Shown piece by piece: positions 5,643 through 14,565 of a DNA stretch of 64,000 bases. Under the pieces are notes generated by a model. The model was not told the origin of the DNA. It worked only from the letters and a program-made list of their open reading frames with translations, and did no database searches. The translations under genes and the position numbers were made by a program. Source of the DNA: Hansschlegelia plantiphila (GTDB lineage Bacteria; Pseudomonadota; Alphaproteobacteria; Rhizobiales; Methylopilaceae); the NCBI RefSeq assembly GCF_027922265.1, contig NZ_BSFI01000007.1, positions 508,979 through 572,978 on the forward strand, in the 5' to 3' direction. How positions within the stretch are numbered: the stretch's first letter is position 1; the number at the start of each line of letters is the position of its first letter.

Positions 5643-6500
5643 ATGACCACCGTCACCCAGCAGCGCCGACGCGAAATCGAACGAGGCTTCATCGTCAGTC
5701 TCGGCCGCGCGGCGGGCGGCTCGATCGTGTTCGTCCTGCCGGTCCTCATGACCATGGAGATGTGGACGCTGGGAGCGAGCATGGATCGCTGGCGGCTCGC
5801 CCTGCTGCTCGCGGCCGTGGTCCCGCTTCTCGTCGGCCTGTCGCATTACATCGGCTTCGAGGAGACCGAGACCGTGGTCGACGACATCCGCGACGCCTTC
5901 GTCGCGATCCTCGTCGGCTTCGTCACATCGACGTTCATCCTGACGTTGTTCGGCCTGATCGGGCCGACCCGCTCGCTCGACGAAATTCTGGGCGCGATCG
6001 TCATCCAGACGGCGCCGGCGAGCTTCGGCGCCGTGATCGCGCAGGGGCAGCTCGGCCAGTCGGACGAAGGAGACAAGCGTCGCAACCGCGAGGCTGATTA
6101 TTTCGGCGACCTGCTGTTCCTCGCGAGCGGCGCGGTCTTCCTGTCGTTCAACATCGCGCCGACGGAGGAGGTCGATCTGATCTCCGCATCGATGACGCCG
6201 TATCATACAGTCGCGCTGGCGCTGCTCTCGATCGCGTCGATGCACGTTATCGTCTACGGCGTGGAGTTCAGTGGCCAGAACGCCTTGATGCGCGACGGCC
6301 GCGGCTTCTGGAGCGTCTTCCTGCGATACAGTCTTGTAGGCTACGCGATCGCCCTGCTGGTCTGCGCCGCCATGCTGTGGCTGCTCGGGCGAATCGACGA
6401 TCTCGGGCCGGAGGCCGCGTTGAGGCTCATTGTCGTGCTCGGCTTCCCCGCCGCGATCGGCGCCGCCTTCGCGCGGCTCATCGTCGGAGGACAGAGCTGA
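5643..6500 (+). CDS. TIGR02587 (DUF2391) family integral membrane protein
   Basis: A 285-residue multi-pass membrane protein. Hydrophobic segments occur at roughly residues 14-36, 46-65, 83-105, 116-135, 155-173, 190-212, 229-250 and 260-282. The start MTTVTQQRRREIERGFIVSL and the loop HYIGFEETETVVDDIRDAF fit the TIGR02587 family of unknown function. Its stop overlaps the start of the next gene (TGATG), whose product belongs to TIGR02588; these two families are usually found side by side. The role is unknown; a membrane complex of the two is a reasonable inference. Confidence 0.8.
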   Translation: MTTVTQQRRREIERGFIVSLGRAAGGSIVFVLPVLMTMEMWTLGASMDRWRLALLLAAVVPLLVGLSHYIGFEETETVVDDIRDAFVAILVGFVTSTFILTLFGLIGPTRSLDEILGAIVIQTAPASFGAVIAQGQLGQSDEGDKRRNREADYFGDLLFLASGAVFLSFNIAPTEEVDLISASMTPYHTVALALLSIASMHVIVYGVEFSGQNALMRDGRGFWSVFLRYSLVGYAIALLVCAAMLWLLGRIDDLGPEAALRLIVVLGFPAAIGAAFARLIVGGQS

Positions 6501-6931
6501 TGGCGGAAAAGCCTATGCAGGAGCCGGAAGCGGACGAGAAGCCGGATCAGCCGTCGCGCGAGGTCGGGCGGATCGAATGGATCGTCGGCGCGGCCGGCGC
6601 CCTGATCACCATCGCCGTGCTGGCGACGCTGATCCATGAAGCGCTGACCTACAAGGAGGGCGCGCCGGTGCTCGTCAGCCGGGTGATCGGCGTGACGCCG
6701 ACGGAGGGCGGTTTTGTCGTTCGCTTCGAGACCGAGAATCGTGGCCCTTCCACCGCGGCGGAAGTCGTCGTATCCGCGACGCTGAAGGACGGCGAGCGGG
6801 TCGTCGAGCAGGCGGAGGCGACGCTCGACTACATCGCGCGGCAATCGAGCCGTGACGCCGGGATCGTCTTGCGGCGCGATCCCGCTTCCGGAACGCTCGA
6901 ACTCGCGGCCACGTCCTATCGCGCGCCGTAA
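6500..6931 (+). CDS. TIGR02588 family single-pass membrane protein
   Basis: This 143-residue protein starts at ATG 6500, overlapping the TIGR02587 gene. It has an acidic, Pro-rich cytoplasmic N-terminus, one transmembrane helix (about residues 28-50, IVGAAGALITIAVLATLIH), and a C-terminal domain of about 90 residues with a beta-rich Ig/fibronectin-like pattern (GGFVVRFETENRGPSTAAEV). The architecture suggests a periplasmic domain tethered next to its multi-pass partner. No catalytic residues are seen. Confidence 0.78.
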   Translation: MAEKPMQEPEADEKPDQPSREVGRIEWIVGAAGALITIAVLATLIHEALTYKEGAPVLVSRVIGVTPTEGGFVVRFETENRGPSTAAEVVVSATLKDGERVVEQAEATLDYIARQSSRDAGIVLRRDPASGTLELAATSYRAP

Positions 6932-6934
6932 CGG

Positions 6935-7726
6935 ATGACTGGAGACGACATGGACGACCGGGCTTCCAAAGATGCGAAGGTCGCGGACGCTGCGCGGTTT
7001 CTTCTGGAGGCGCGAGCGTCCCGCAGATCGGCGCCGCCGCCCGAAGAGCTCGCCCCGGCGGACGAAGCGGAAGCATGGGCGATCCATGAGGCGGTCGTCG
7101 CATCGCTTGGTCCGGTGGTCGCCTGGAAAGTCGGGGCCGCGTCGCCGCAGGCCGCGCCCGGTTTCGGCCTGATCACGGCCGACACGCTGTTCAAAAGCCC
7201 GGCCCGCTTCGCCGCCGACGCCTTCGTGCTGACGGCGGTCGAAGCCGAGATCGCCGTCACCTTCCGCGACGACATGCCGGCGCGCGAGGCGCCTTATTCC
7301 GTCGAGGAGGTTTTCGGCGCGATCGCGAGCTGGCACGCGGCGATCGAGGTGCTGGACACCGCCTTCGCCGACTGGAAAGCGACGCCTGCGTTGTGGAAGG
7401 TCGCCGACCGCCAGAGCCATGGCGGGCTCGTGGTCGGTCCCGGCGTATCCGCACCGCCGGCCGGCCCGCTCGGGCGGCTGGCGGTGAAGCTCGAGATCGA
7501 CGGCGAAACCGCCTTTGCGCACGAGGGCGGCAACAGCGCGGGCGATCCCACGCGTCTGCTCGTTCATCTCGTCAACGCCCGTCGCGCGACCGCCCGGCCG
7601 ATCCTTGCCGGCGACGTCGTCACCACGGGCTCGGCGACGCCTTTCCTTCAGGCGACGCCCGGCCAGATGGTCCGCGCTAGCTTCGACGGGCTCCCGCCCG
7701 CAGAACTCTCGATCAGCGCTGGCTGA
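6935..7726 (+). CDS. 2-keto-4-pentenoate hydratase family (FAH superfamily) protein
   Basis: The product (263 residues from 6935; an ATG at 6950 is an alternative start) matches MhpD-type hydratases that add water to 2-hydroxypenta-2,4-dienoate or related oxo-dienes in aromatic catabolism. The pattern includes GPVVAWKVGAASP, the metal-ligand region VEAEIAVTF near residue 105, WHAAIEVLDTAF near 130, HGGLVVGPG and the late NARRATARPILAGDVVTTGS. No aromatic ring-cleavage genes adjoin it, so its true substrate is uncertain. It follows TIGR02588 by 3 bases and its end overlaps the convergent hydrolase gene by 14 bases. Confidence 0.75.
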   Translation: MTGDDMDDRASKDAKVADAARFLLEARASRRSAPPPEELAPADEAEAWAIHEAVVASLGPVVAWKVGAASPQAAPGFGLITADTLFKSPARFAADAFVLTAVEAEIAVTFRDDMPAREAPYSVEEVFGAIASWHAAIEVLDTAFADWKATPALWKVADRQSHGGLVVGPGVSAPPAGPLGRLAVKLEIDGETAFAHEGGNSAGDPTRLLVHLVNARRATARPILAGDVVTTGSATPFLQATPGQMVRASFDGLPPAELSISAG

Positions 7727-8942
7727 GAGGCGCCGTAGTGTCCTCGATATTGCCGCCGATCGCCCTCATCTGATCGCCATAGGCTCGGCGGACCTTGGGG
7801 TCGAAGATTGCGATCGGCGCGTTGATCGCGGCGCCGGCGACCGAGCCCGCGGTGGTCGCCACACCCGCCGCGACCTGGCCGACGCGCTCGCCGAGGCTGA
7901 GTTCGTTCTGGGAAATCTCCTGGCCGGCGATCAGCCGCCCGCCGATCGCCCTGACCACCTCCGGGCTCGCCGCGAACTTTCCGTGCGCCAGCGCGTCGTC
8001 GGCGCGCAGATCCGTGAGGTCGAGCGCGTCGATCTTCGCCGTCGAGAACTCGGTCTTATAGGGTTCGGCCTTCGGATCGATCGCGCCGAGCCGCGGGACC
8101 TCGCCTGCGATGCGGCTCGAAAGGCGCAGCGCCCGGTCATCGCGCGAGACGAAAATCGTGAAGCGCGGCCGCTCATTGGCGGGCCCCATCTCTCCGAGCT
8201 GTTGCTTGAAGACGTCGACGTCGACGTCCGGGGCCGCCAGGATCACATTGCGGATTTTCGGCGCGATCCTACCGTCGCGGATCGCCATCTGGCGCAGCGA
8301 CTCCAGCGCGAGGAAGCTGCCCATGGAATGCGCGAGCACCGAGACGTCCTGGATCTCCGGCGCGTGCGCCAGCGCCTGGAGCGTCTCCTCAAGCGCGTCG
8401 CGGGAATAATTCGTGCTCTCGCGGTCGTAATTGTAGGCGAACACGCTGGCGCGCGACGGCCAGGTGAACAGAATCGGCACCGCGTCCGTGCCCGAATCAT
8501 GGACGATCTGCGCGAAGCGATAGACCGCGTCGTCGTAGGTGTTGTTGAAGCCGTGCACGAACAGCAGCACGTGCTTCTTGCCGTGCGCCTCCCTGCGGAA
8601 CCAGGCGCGCGCGCCGCCGGCGTCCGTCTCTCGCGTCGAAAGCGTGGTGAATTCAGTCGCGGGGTTCGCGGGCAGCCGCTTCGGCCATTGCACCTCGCCG
8701 ATCTTGCGGGCGCTGTCCGGCGGAATCGACACCGCGATGTCCGTCCATGAGATCTTCGCCGCCCGCTCGCCCGAAAACAGTACGCCTGGCTGAGGGGTCC
8801 GCTTGCGGGTTGTGACGACGAGCAGATCGACGCGCGACGCGCCGGGAGCGCTGGCGGCCTGCGGCACGAGCACGCCTTCAGGCCGGCCCGCGCATGCGGC
8901 GAGTGCGAGAGCCGCGGTCACCCATAGGACGCCAAACCGCAA
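7713..8942 (-). CDS. Lipoprotein alpha/beta hydrolase (DUF900 family)
   Basis: A 409-residue predicted lipoprotein: MRFGVLWVTAALALAACAGR gives a signal peptide with lipobox LAAC and acyl-accepting Cys near residue 17. The hydrolase domain has the oxyanion-side LLFVHGFNNTYDDAVYR and the nucleophile elbow LAHSMGSF (Ser), with an Asp in AAPDVDVD and a late His candidate. DUF900 proteins are uncharacterised esterase- or lipase-like hydrolases. The C-terminal 100 residues include a Gly/Ala-rich hydrophobic stretch (GQVAAGVATTAGSVAGAAI). It is convergent with the hydratase gene and probably monocistronic. Confidence 0.8.
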   Translation of the reverse strand: MRFGVLWVTAALALAACAGRPEGVLVPQAASAPGASRVDLLVVTTRKRTPQPGVLFSGERAAKISWTDIAVSIPPDSARKIGEVQWPKRLPANPATEFTTLSTRETDAGGARAWFRREAHGKKHVLLFVHGFNNTYDDAVYRFAQIVHDSGTDAVPILFTWPSRASVFAYNYDRESTNYSRDALEETLQALAHAPEIQDVSVLAHSMGSFLALESLRQMAIRDGRIAPKIRNVILAAPDVDVDVFKQQLGEMGPANERPRFTIFVSRDDRALRLSSRIAGEVPRLGAIDPKAEPYKTEFSTAKIDALDLTDLRADDALAHGKFAASPEVVRAIGGRLIAGQEISQNELSLGERVGQVAAGVATTAGSVAGAAINAPIAIFDPKVRRAYGDQMRAIGGNIEDTTAPLSQR

Positions 8943-9277
8943 CCGCGCCGTCTCCTCAGCCCATGCCGCGTTTCTCGCGCCGGTCAGGGTCTAGCCCAGC
9001 GGGCGCTCCGCGGCGACTCGAAAGTTCGGCGCGACGAAGCTGAATGAATATTCACGGAACTGACGTGTTGAGCGGACGTTTAGTTGCGCCGCAATAAAGC
9101 TGAGGCGGGAAGGGGTAGCTTATTACGCGCCTTTTCGGCGCACGTTTGCGCCTATGTCGAAATATCGACAACAACAGGTCATTGACTGGCCTCGTTTGTT
9201 GTCCAGATGAACACTGGGGCGAGGCGGCGCTCGCGAGCAACGCAAGCAGCCGAGCCGGAAACGCAACAAGGTCGATT
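8943..9277. other. Intergenic region upstream of the OmpA-family gene
   Basis: This 335-base divergent spacer holds no convincing gene. A short hairpin GCGCC-TTTTC-GGCGC lies at 9127-9141 and probably falls in the 5' leader of the OmpA-family transcript. The in-frame extension of the OmpA ORF back to 9146 is rejected because ATG 9278 begins a classic signal peptide. The region should contain promoters for both flanking genes, but no -35/-10 pair stands out. Confidence 0.4.
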
Positions 9278-11269
9278 ATGAAAAAGACAAAGCTCCTTTT
9301 GTTGGCGGGAACCGTCCTGCCCGTCTTCGCGCTCGCCGCGCCCGGATACGCCGACACGGCGACGCCGCACGCGCCGATCGTTCTCGCGCAAGGTCTGGAT
9401 ACGTCCGGCGGCGGAGACGACAAGAAGTCGCGTGACCGTTCCGATCGCGGCGACAAGCCCGATCGTGGCGACAAGGGGGGCCGCGAAAAGCCGGACCGCC
9501 CCTCTCGCGACGAGACGCGCGGCGGCGGGGATGACTCTCGTCCGGCGAAACGCCAGAAGGACTCAAGCGACGGCGACGCCAGCGATCAGCTGCGCCAGCA
9601 GCGCAAGCAGGATGCTCCGTCTGATCGTGACGTCGCTCCGCAGCCGAAGAAGTCGCGCGACGACGCCGCGCCGGACCGGATCAAGTCGCGCGACGCGGGC
9701 GACGACAGGCCCGATCGCGGAACGCGCGACCTGTCGACGGAGCCGCGCGAGCAGCGCGCCAAGGATCGTCCGGATGCTCGCGACGCCGACAAGCCGTCGA
9801 AGGCCGACCGCGATGGCAAGCCGGATCTGCGGCCTGACGCGGACCGCTCGAAGGACATTAAGGACGCCCCGACCGACCGAAAGGGCGCGGGCCGCGACGA
9901 CAAGCCGGACTCGGCCACCACCGCCAAGCCCGACTCTAAGAGCGACGCCAAGAGCGACGACCGCTCCGATCGTCTGAAGGATCTGCGCGACCGCGACCGT
10001 CCCGACGGCGGGCGCTCCAAGGATGACGCCAGAGACGTCCAGCAGGACCGACAGAAGGATCTGCGGGACCGCCAGGACGACGAGTCCGATCGCAAGGACA
10101 AGGCCGACCGCAAGGAAGACGGCGGCAGGCGCGATCCGTCCGACGCGGACGCCGACCGCTCCGGCCGCAAAGACCGGCTCGACGATCTGCGCGATCAGCG
10201 CCGGGATGACGCCCGCGATCAGCGAAAGGACGACCGCGACAATGCGCGCGACGACCGCAAGGATGGTCGCGACGACCTCCGCGGCCGTGACGATCCGCGT
10301 GATCGCGACGCGACCCGCGACGAGCGCCGCGATCGCTTCGAGCGCCGCATGCGCGAGGAGCCGCGCGACGCTCGCCGCGACGATGATCGCATCGACCGTC
10401 TGCGCAGCGAGCGCCGCGAACGCCGTGAGGGGAGCCAGGTCATCATCACCGAGGGCGATCGCACGATCATCCGCGAAGGCGACCGGTCCTACATTCGTCG
10501 TGACGAGAACGAACGGTTCCGACGCGGCGCCCGCGACGTCCGCGAGGAGCGCGACGGCGATCGCATCAAGACGGTCGTGACGCGTCCGGACGGCTCGAAA
10601 GTGGTGACGGTGACGGACGGCGACGGCAGGCTCATCAGCCGCACCCGCACCACCGTCAGCGGCGAGGACTATGTGCTGATCGACAACCGCCCGCGCGGCG
10701 GCGGTCGTCCCGGCGCGTTCATTGATCTTGGCCTGCCGCCGCCCCGCGTCTCGATCCCGCGTGAGGAATATATCGTCGACGCCGACGACGCCTCCTACGA
10801 CCAGATCCAGGACGCGTTCCGGGCGCCGCCGGTCGAGCGGCTCGACAGGAGCTACTCGCTCGACGAAATCCGGCAGAACGCTCCGCTGCGTGAGCGGGTC
10901 CGAAGCGTCGACCTCGACACCATCACCTTCGACACCGGTTCGTGGGACGTCAGGGACGACCAGATCAAGAAGCTCGAAAATGTCGGCCTCGCCATGGAGG
11001 ACGCGGTCAAGAAGCAGCCAAAGACCGTGTTCATGGTCGAGGGTCACACCGACGCGGTCGGGGCCGACGACGACAACCTGTCGCTCTCGGACCGCCGCGC
11101 TCAGTCGGTCGCCGAGATCCTGACCAAGTATTTCAACATCCCGGCGGAGAACCTGACGACGCAGGGCTACGGCGAGCAGTTCCTGAAGGTGAAGACCGAC
11201 GGACCGGAGGAGCGCAACCGGCGAGTCACTATCCGGAACATCACGCCGCTGCTCACCAGCGGCAACTGA
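9278..11269 (+). CDS. OmpA-family protein with long Asp/Arg/Lys-rich segment
   Basis: I start it at ATG 9278, where MKKTKLLLLAGTVLPVFALA begins a normal Sec signal peptide; the product is 663 residues. About residues 45-390 are extreme low complexity, dominated by Asp, Arg and Lys with few hydrophobics (repeats such as DRKDDARD and RDDRKDGRDD). A beta-rich segment follows (VIITEGDRTIIREGDRSYI). The end is an OmpA/peptidoglycan-binding domain with TITFDTGSWDV, EGHTDAVGADDDN and the family signature LSLSDRRAQSV. It likely sits in the periplasm or outer membrane, bound to peptidoglycan. The charged region may be a flexible spacer. The antisense frame here is open only because of the biased codons. 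Confidence 0.85.
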   Translation: MKKTKLLLLAGTVLPVFALAAPGYADTATPHAPIVLAQGLDTSGGGDDKKSRDRSDRGDKPDRGDKGGREKPDRPSRDETRGGGDDSRPAKRQKDSSDGDASDQLRQQRKQDAPSDRDVAPQPKKSRDDAAPDRIKSRDAGDDRPDRGTRDLSTEPREQRAKDRPDARDADKPSKADRDGKPDLRPDADRSKDIKDAPTDRKGAGRDDKPDSATTAKPDSKSDAKSDDRSDRLKDLRDRDRPDGGRSKDDARDVQQDRQKDLRDRQDDESDRKDKADRKEDGGRRDPSDADADRSGRKDRLDDLRDQRRDDARDQRKDDRDNARDDRKDGRDDLRGRDDPRDRDATRDERRDRFERRMREEPRDARRDDDRIDRLRSERRERREGSQVIITEGDRTIIREGDRSYIRRDENERFRRGARDVREERDGDRIKTVVTRPDGSKVVTVTDGDGRLISRTRTTVSGEDYVLIDNRPRGGGRPGAFIDLGLPPPRVSIPREEYIVDADDASYDQIQDAFRAPPVERLDRSYSLDEIRQNAPLRERVRSVDLDTITFDTGSWDVRDDQIKKLENVGLAMEDAVKKQPKTVFMVEGHTDAVGADDDNLSLSDRRAQSVAEILTKYFNIPAENLTTQGYGEQFLKVKTDGPEERNRRVTIRNITPLLTSGN

Positions 11270-11291
11270 TCGATCCGACTGCGACGAGAGC

Positions 11292-11317
11292 GGCGCGCGG
11301 GGCTCCCCCCGCGCGCC
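11292..11317 (+). terminator. GC-rich hairpin after the OmpA-family gene
   Basis: GGCGCGCGGGG, loop CTCC, CCCCGCGCGCC: a perfect 11-bp stem 23 bases after the stop codon. It is followed by GTTCGCGCG rather than a U tract, so it may be a weak intrinsic terminator or a 3' stabiliser. The remaining bases to 11577 show no gene. Confidence 0.6.
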
Positions 11318-11577
11318 GTTCGCGCGTCTGGAGCTGGACGCGCGCCGGTTGGCGGCGCTTCCCGCCGCCCTAGCTGCATAAACCGGCGGCGTTGTGCGGC
11401 GCCGCGGCGAGGGGAGCGGAATGGCTGCGATCAACGTCAATCAGGTGGCCTCTCGCGTGACGGAGCCGTCCTTCGATCGTTCAGTTGGACTCCGGCGGCC
11501 GACGCATTGCGGCCTCCACGCGCGACCGTCCGGTGGGGCTCCGACGGCGACGTGAGCATCGCCTGGGGTATGTTTCG

Positions 11578-12501
11578 ATGAAGGTGGCGCTCGTGTTGAA
11601 CGCGTCGTCCGGCGCGCTGATGGGCCGGACGGACGCAGCCGCTGAAATCGAGCGCAAGCTGCGTGACGCGGGCATGGAGGTCGGCTCGGTGCTTGACGGC
11701 GACGCCACCGACATTCTCCAGCGGATGCAGCGCGCGCGGGATCTTCCGGTTGAGGCGATCGTCACCGCCGGCGGCGACGGCACCATCTCGGCCGCGGCCC
11801 AGGTTCTGGTCGGAACCGGCGTCGCGCTTGCGCCGCTCCCGCTCGGCACGATGAATCTTCTGCCCAAGGACCTGCGCATTCCCCTCGATCTCGACGCGGC
11901 CATCGTTGCGCTCGCGGACGGAGAGAGGGCGGAGATCGACGTCGGCGACGTGAACGGGCACGTTTTCCTCTGCAACTCGATGCTCGGCATGCCCGCCCGC
12001 CTCGCGGAGCGCCGCGAACGCAACCGCCGGAACATGGGCTTTGGCGGCTGGTGGCGTCTGGTGGCCGCAGGGCTCAAAGGCCTCTACCGCTATCCGCCAA
12101 TGCGCGTCGGGCTCGATCTCGGCCACGGCTCGGTGACCCTGCGGTCCAAGGCGGTGGTCGTCGCCAACAACGCCTACGACGAAGGCTTCGGCCAGATGCT
12201 CACCCGCTCGCGCCTCGACCGCGGCGAGCTCACGCTCTACGCCGCGCGCCGTCTGAGCGCCTGGCCGCTTGTGCGCATCTCCGCCGGCATGGCGCTGGGT
12301 GTCTGGCGGCAGGACCCCGATATCGAGACGCACAGCGTGCGAGAGCTGACGGTGACGAGCCGCCGGAAGCTGATCCGCATCATGAATGACGGCGAGACCA
12401 TGCTTCTGCCGCCGCCGCTGCGCTATCGGATCCGCCCGCTCGCGCTGACAGTGCTGCGGCCGAGGCGCGAGCCGGTGGCGTTCGTGGAGGATGCGGCGTG
12501 A
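11578..12501 (+). CDS. Diacylglycerol/lipid kinase-family protein
   Basis: A 307-residue member of the DAGK catalytic-domain/YegS-like family, which phosphorylates lipids or sphingoid bases using ATP. The N-terminus [17 protein letters not shown] is the usual NPxSG-like nucleotide region, followed by the glycine-rich [16 protein letters not shown], and [18 protein letters not shown] (the usual LGTxNDFA variant, with Leu-Pro-Lys here). The ATG at 11578 is the only start giving the correct N-terminus. Its stop overlaps the GTG of a phosphoesterase gene. The pair may act in membrane lipid turnover; the substrate is not evident. Confidence 0.82.
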   Translation: MKVALVLNASSGALMGRTDAAAEIERKLRDAGMEVGSVLDGDATDILQRMQRARDLPVEAIVTAGGDGTISAAAQVLVGTGVALAPLPLGTMNLLPKDLRIPLDLDAAIVALADGERAEIDVGDVNGHVFLCNSMLGMPARLAERRERNRRNMGFGGWWRLVAAGLKGLYRYPPMRVGLDLGHGSVTLRSKAVVVANNAYDEGFGQMLTRSRLDRGELTLYAARRLSAWPLVRISAGMALGVWRQDPDIETHSVRELTVTSRRKLIRIMNDGETMLLPPPLRYRIRPLALTVLRPRREPVAFVEDAA

Positions 12502-13373
12502 CGCGGATCGTCCACCTCTCGGACCTGCATTTCGACCGGGTCGACCCGGTCATCGTCAATGCGTTGCGCGACGAGATCAACGCCGACCCGCCGGATCTCG
12601 TCGCGGTCTCGGGAGACCTCACCCAGCATGCGCATCGTGAAGAGTACCGAACCGCGGGAGCCTTCCTGCGGAGTCTCGACGCGCCGGTGCTGGCGGTGCC
12701 GGGCAATCACGACATCACCTATTTCCATCCGCTGCAGCGCTTCGTCGATCCCTATCGGCGCTGGCGGCGTTATGTCAGCCGGGAAATCGAGCCGACCTGG
12801 TGCGACGATACGGTCGCGGTCATCGGCATGAATACGGCGCGGCGCGCGGCGCTCGCGCTCGACTGGTCGAACGGCCGCTTCGGCCTCCGCCAGCTCATCC
12901 GCTTCCGCAAGCGGGTCGACGCGCTGCCGAGCGGCCTGTTCCGGATCGTCGTCGCCCATCACGCGCTGCATCCGCCGGACGCCGAGCCCGATCTCGACGT
13001 CGTCGGCCGCGCCTCGATCGCGCTCGACGTCTTCAGGCAGGCGGGCGTCGGGCTGGTGCTCGCGGGCCATCACCACCGCGGCTATCTGCACGCCCATGAG
13101 CCGATCGGCTCAGCGCCGCCCCTCGTCGTGGCGCAGGTCTCGACCGCGACCTCGACCCGGCTGCGCGGAGAGCCGAACGCCTATCATCGCATCTCGGTCG
13201 ATTCCGCAGGCCATGTCGCAATCGAGGTCCGCGCCTGGGACGGCCGCCGCTGGCGCGAGATCCCGGCCCGCACGCAGGGCGCGCCGCTGCAGAAATCGGA
13301 GAAGGCGCCGTTTGCAGCGCCTACCGTGACGGACGTCGCGATCAGGCAAAACGCGCCCGCCGGGCTCGGCTGA
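12498..13373 (+). CDS. Calcineurin-like metallophosphoesterase
   Basis: A 291-residue phosphodiesterase with all five metallophosphoesterase motifs: SDLHFD at 8-13, [23 protein letters not shown] and AGHHHRGY. It uses two metal ions to hydrolyse phosphate esters. It starts at a GTG overlapping the stop of the lipid kinase gene (GTGA), so the two are translationally coupled. The lack of a signal peptide suggests a cytoplasmic protein. The C-terminal 50 residues are variable and partly disordered. Confidence 0.85.
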   Translation: MTRIVHLSDLHFDRVDPVIVNALRDEINADPPDLVAVSGDLTQHAHREEYRTAGAFLRSLDAPVLAVPGNHDITYFHPLQRFVDPYRRWRRYVSREIEPTWCDDTVAVIGMNTARRAALALDWSNGRFGLRQLIRFRKRVDALPSGLFRIVVAHHALHPPDAEPDLDVVGRASIALDVFRQAGVGLVLAGHHHRGYLHAHEPIGSAPPLVVAQVSTATSTRLRGEPNAYHRISVDSAGHVAIEVRAWDGRRWREIPARTQGAPLQKSEKAPFAAPTVTDVAIRQNAPAGLG

Positions 13374-13389
13374 TCAGCCTCCCGCCAAC

Positions 13390-13419
13390 ACTTGATAAAT
13401 TTAATTGATTATATCAAGT
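13390..13419. promoter_or_regulatory. Perfect 8-bp inverted repeat with AT-rich spacer upstream of ssuA-like gene
   Basis: ACTTGATA, 14 AT-rich bases, then TATCAAGT. It lies about 45 bases upstream of the ssuA-like start in an otherwise GC-rich region, which fits an operator within a promoter. The CTTGA core recalls the XRE operators at 1601-1679 but the 14-base spacing differs, so they need not share a regulator. Confidence 0.55.
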
Positions 13420-13464
13420 TGAGGCGCCGCTATTCAGGCGGTCGACCTTTCGCGAGACGATCCC

Positions 13465-14448
13465 ATGCGCAAAACCTTGATTGTCTCAGGCCGCTTCTGG
13501 CGGGTCTTCGCGCTGTGTGCGGTCGTCCTGGCCGCCGCCGTTCCTGGTCTTCGGGCGAACGCCGACGCTCCGACCACGGTGCGTATCGGCTATCAACGCT
13601 CTTCGACTTTGATCAGCCTGTTGAAGGCGGACGGCTCGCTGGAAAGGGCGCTGGCCGAACGTGGGGTGAAAATCTCCTGGCACGAATTCACGAGCGGCCT
13701 GCCGCTGCTCGAGGCGCTCAACGTCGGCGGCGTCGATTTCAGCGCGGACGTCGCCGACACGGTGCCGGTTTTCGCGCAAGCGGCGGGCGCGAAGCTCGTC
13801 TATGTCGCGGAGGAGGCGCCGTCTCCCGCGGCGCAGGCGATCCTCGTCCACGGAAATTCCCCGATCTCGTCGGTCGAGCAGCTGAAAGGCAAGAAGATTG
13901 CGGTGACGAAAGGCGCTGGCAGCCACTATCTGCTGCTCGCCGCGCTCGCCAAGGCCGGGCTCACCATCAAGGACGTCACGCCCGCCTATCTGACGCCCGC
14001 GGACGGACGAGCGGCGTTCGTCAGCGGCGCCGTCGACGCCGTCGTCATCTGGGATCCGTTTCTGGCCAGCATCCAGGCGCAATCCGACGCGCGCATCCTG
14101 GCGGACGGAACGGGACTCGCGAGCTACAAGCGCTATTACCTGACGACCAAGGACTTCGCCGAGCGCGGCGGCGACCTCGTCGGGATCATCGTCGCCCAGC
14201 TCAAGGAGGCGGGCAGCGCCGTGAAGGCCGATCCCAAGCAGGCCGCGGAGAAGCTGTCGGGCCTCTGGTCGATGGACGCCGCCACCGTCGAGAAGGCGAA
14301 TGGCCGCCGGTCCTACAAGGTCGGGCTCGTGACGCGCGACGGCCTCGCCGAACAGCAGAACATCGCCGACGCCTTCGCCGCGGAAGGGCTCTTTCCGAAG
14401 AAGGTGGACGCCTCCGACGTCGCGATCTGGAGCCCGTCGACGCAATAG
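13465..14448 (+). CDS. ssuA: Aliphatic sulfonate/taurine-type ABC substrate-binding protein
   Basis: This periplasmic binding protein (327 residues) resembles SsuA: after a signal peptide (about residues 1-33, MRKTLIVSGRFWRVFALCAV) come VRIGYQRSSTLISLL, the conserved EFTSGLPLLEALNVGGVDF, VPVFAQAAGAKLVYV and KGKKIAVTKGAGSHYLLL. Binding proteins of this class capture alkanesulfonates or related oxyanion compounds for uptake as sulfur source. No ssuB or ssuC gene is adjacent (prfC follows), so it is an orphan that must work with a remote transporter. The upstream inverted repeat suggests its own regulation. Confidence 0.78.
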   Translation: MRKTLIVSGRFWRVFALCAVVLAAAVPGLRANADAPTTVRIGYQRSSTLISLLKADGSLERALAERGVKISWHEFTSGLPLLEALNVGGVDFSADVADTVPVFAQAAGAKLVYVAEEAPSPAAQAILVHGNSPISSVEQLKGKKIAVTKGAGSHYLLLAALAKAGLTIKDVTPAYLTPADGRAAFVSGAVDAVVIWDPFLASIQAQSDARILADGTGLASYKRYYLTTKDFAERGGDLVGIIVAQLKEAGSAVKADPKQAAEKLSGLWSMDAATVEKANGRRSYKVGLVTRDGLAEQQNIADAFAAEGLFPKKVDASDVAIWSPSTQ

Positions 14449-14565
14449 GGCTACGATCGAGGCGGGGTGACGGGCGGGCGACGCGCGTGTAAGCCAGCGC
14501 TGGTCCCCGCATACCGGCCATGGCTGGGTCGAGGGGCCGCCTCCTCACGCCAGACCCCTTATCCG

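Noticed and set aside
9563..11440. 625-residue antisense frame opposite the OmpA-family gene
   Set aside because: Its Ala/Val/Ile-rich product arises from reading Asp/Arg codons in reverse. The sense frame has a signal peptide and an OmpA domain, so it is the gene.
13392..14492. 366-residue frame overlapping ssuA in another frame on the same strand
   Set aside because: The sense ssuA frame shows a signal peptide and binding-protein motifs; this frame gives an Arg-rich product without motifs.
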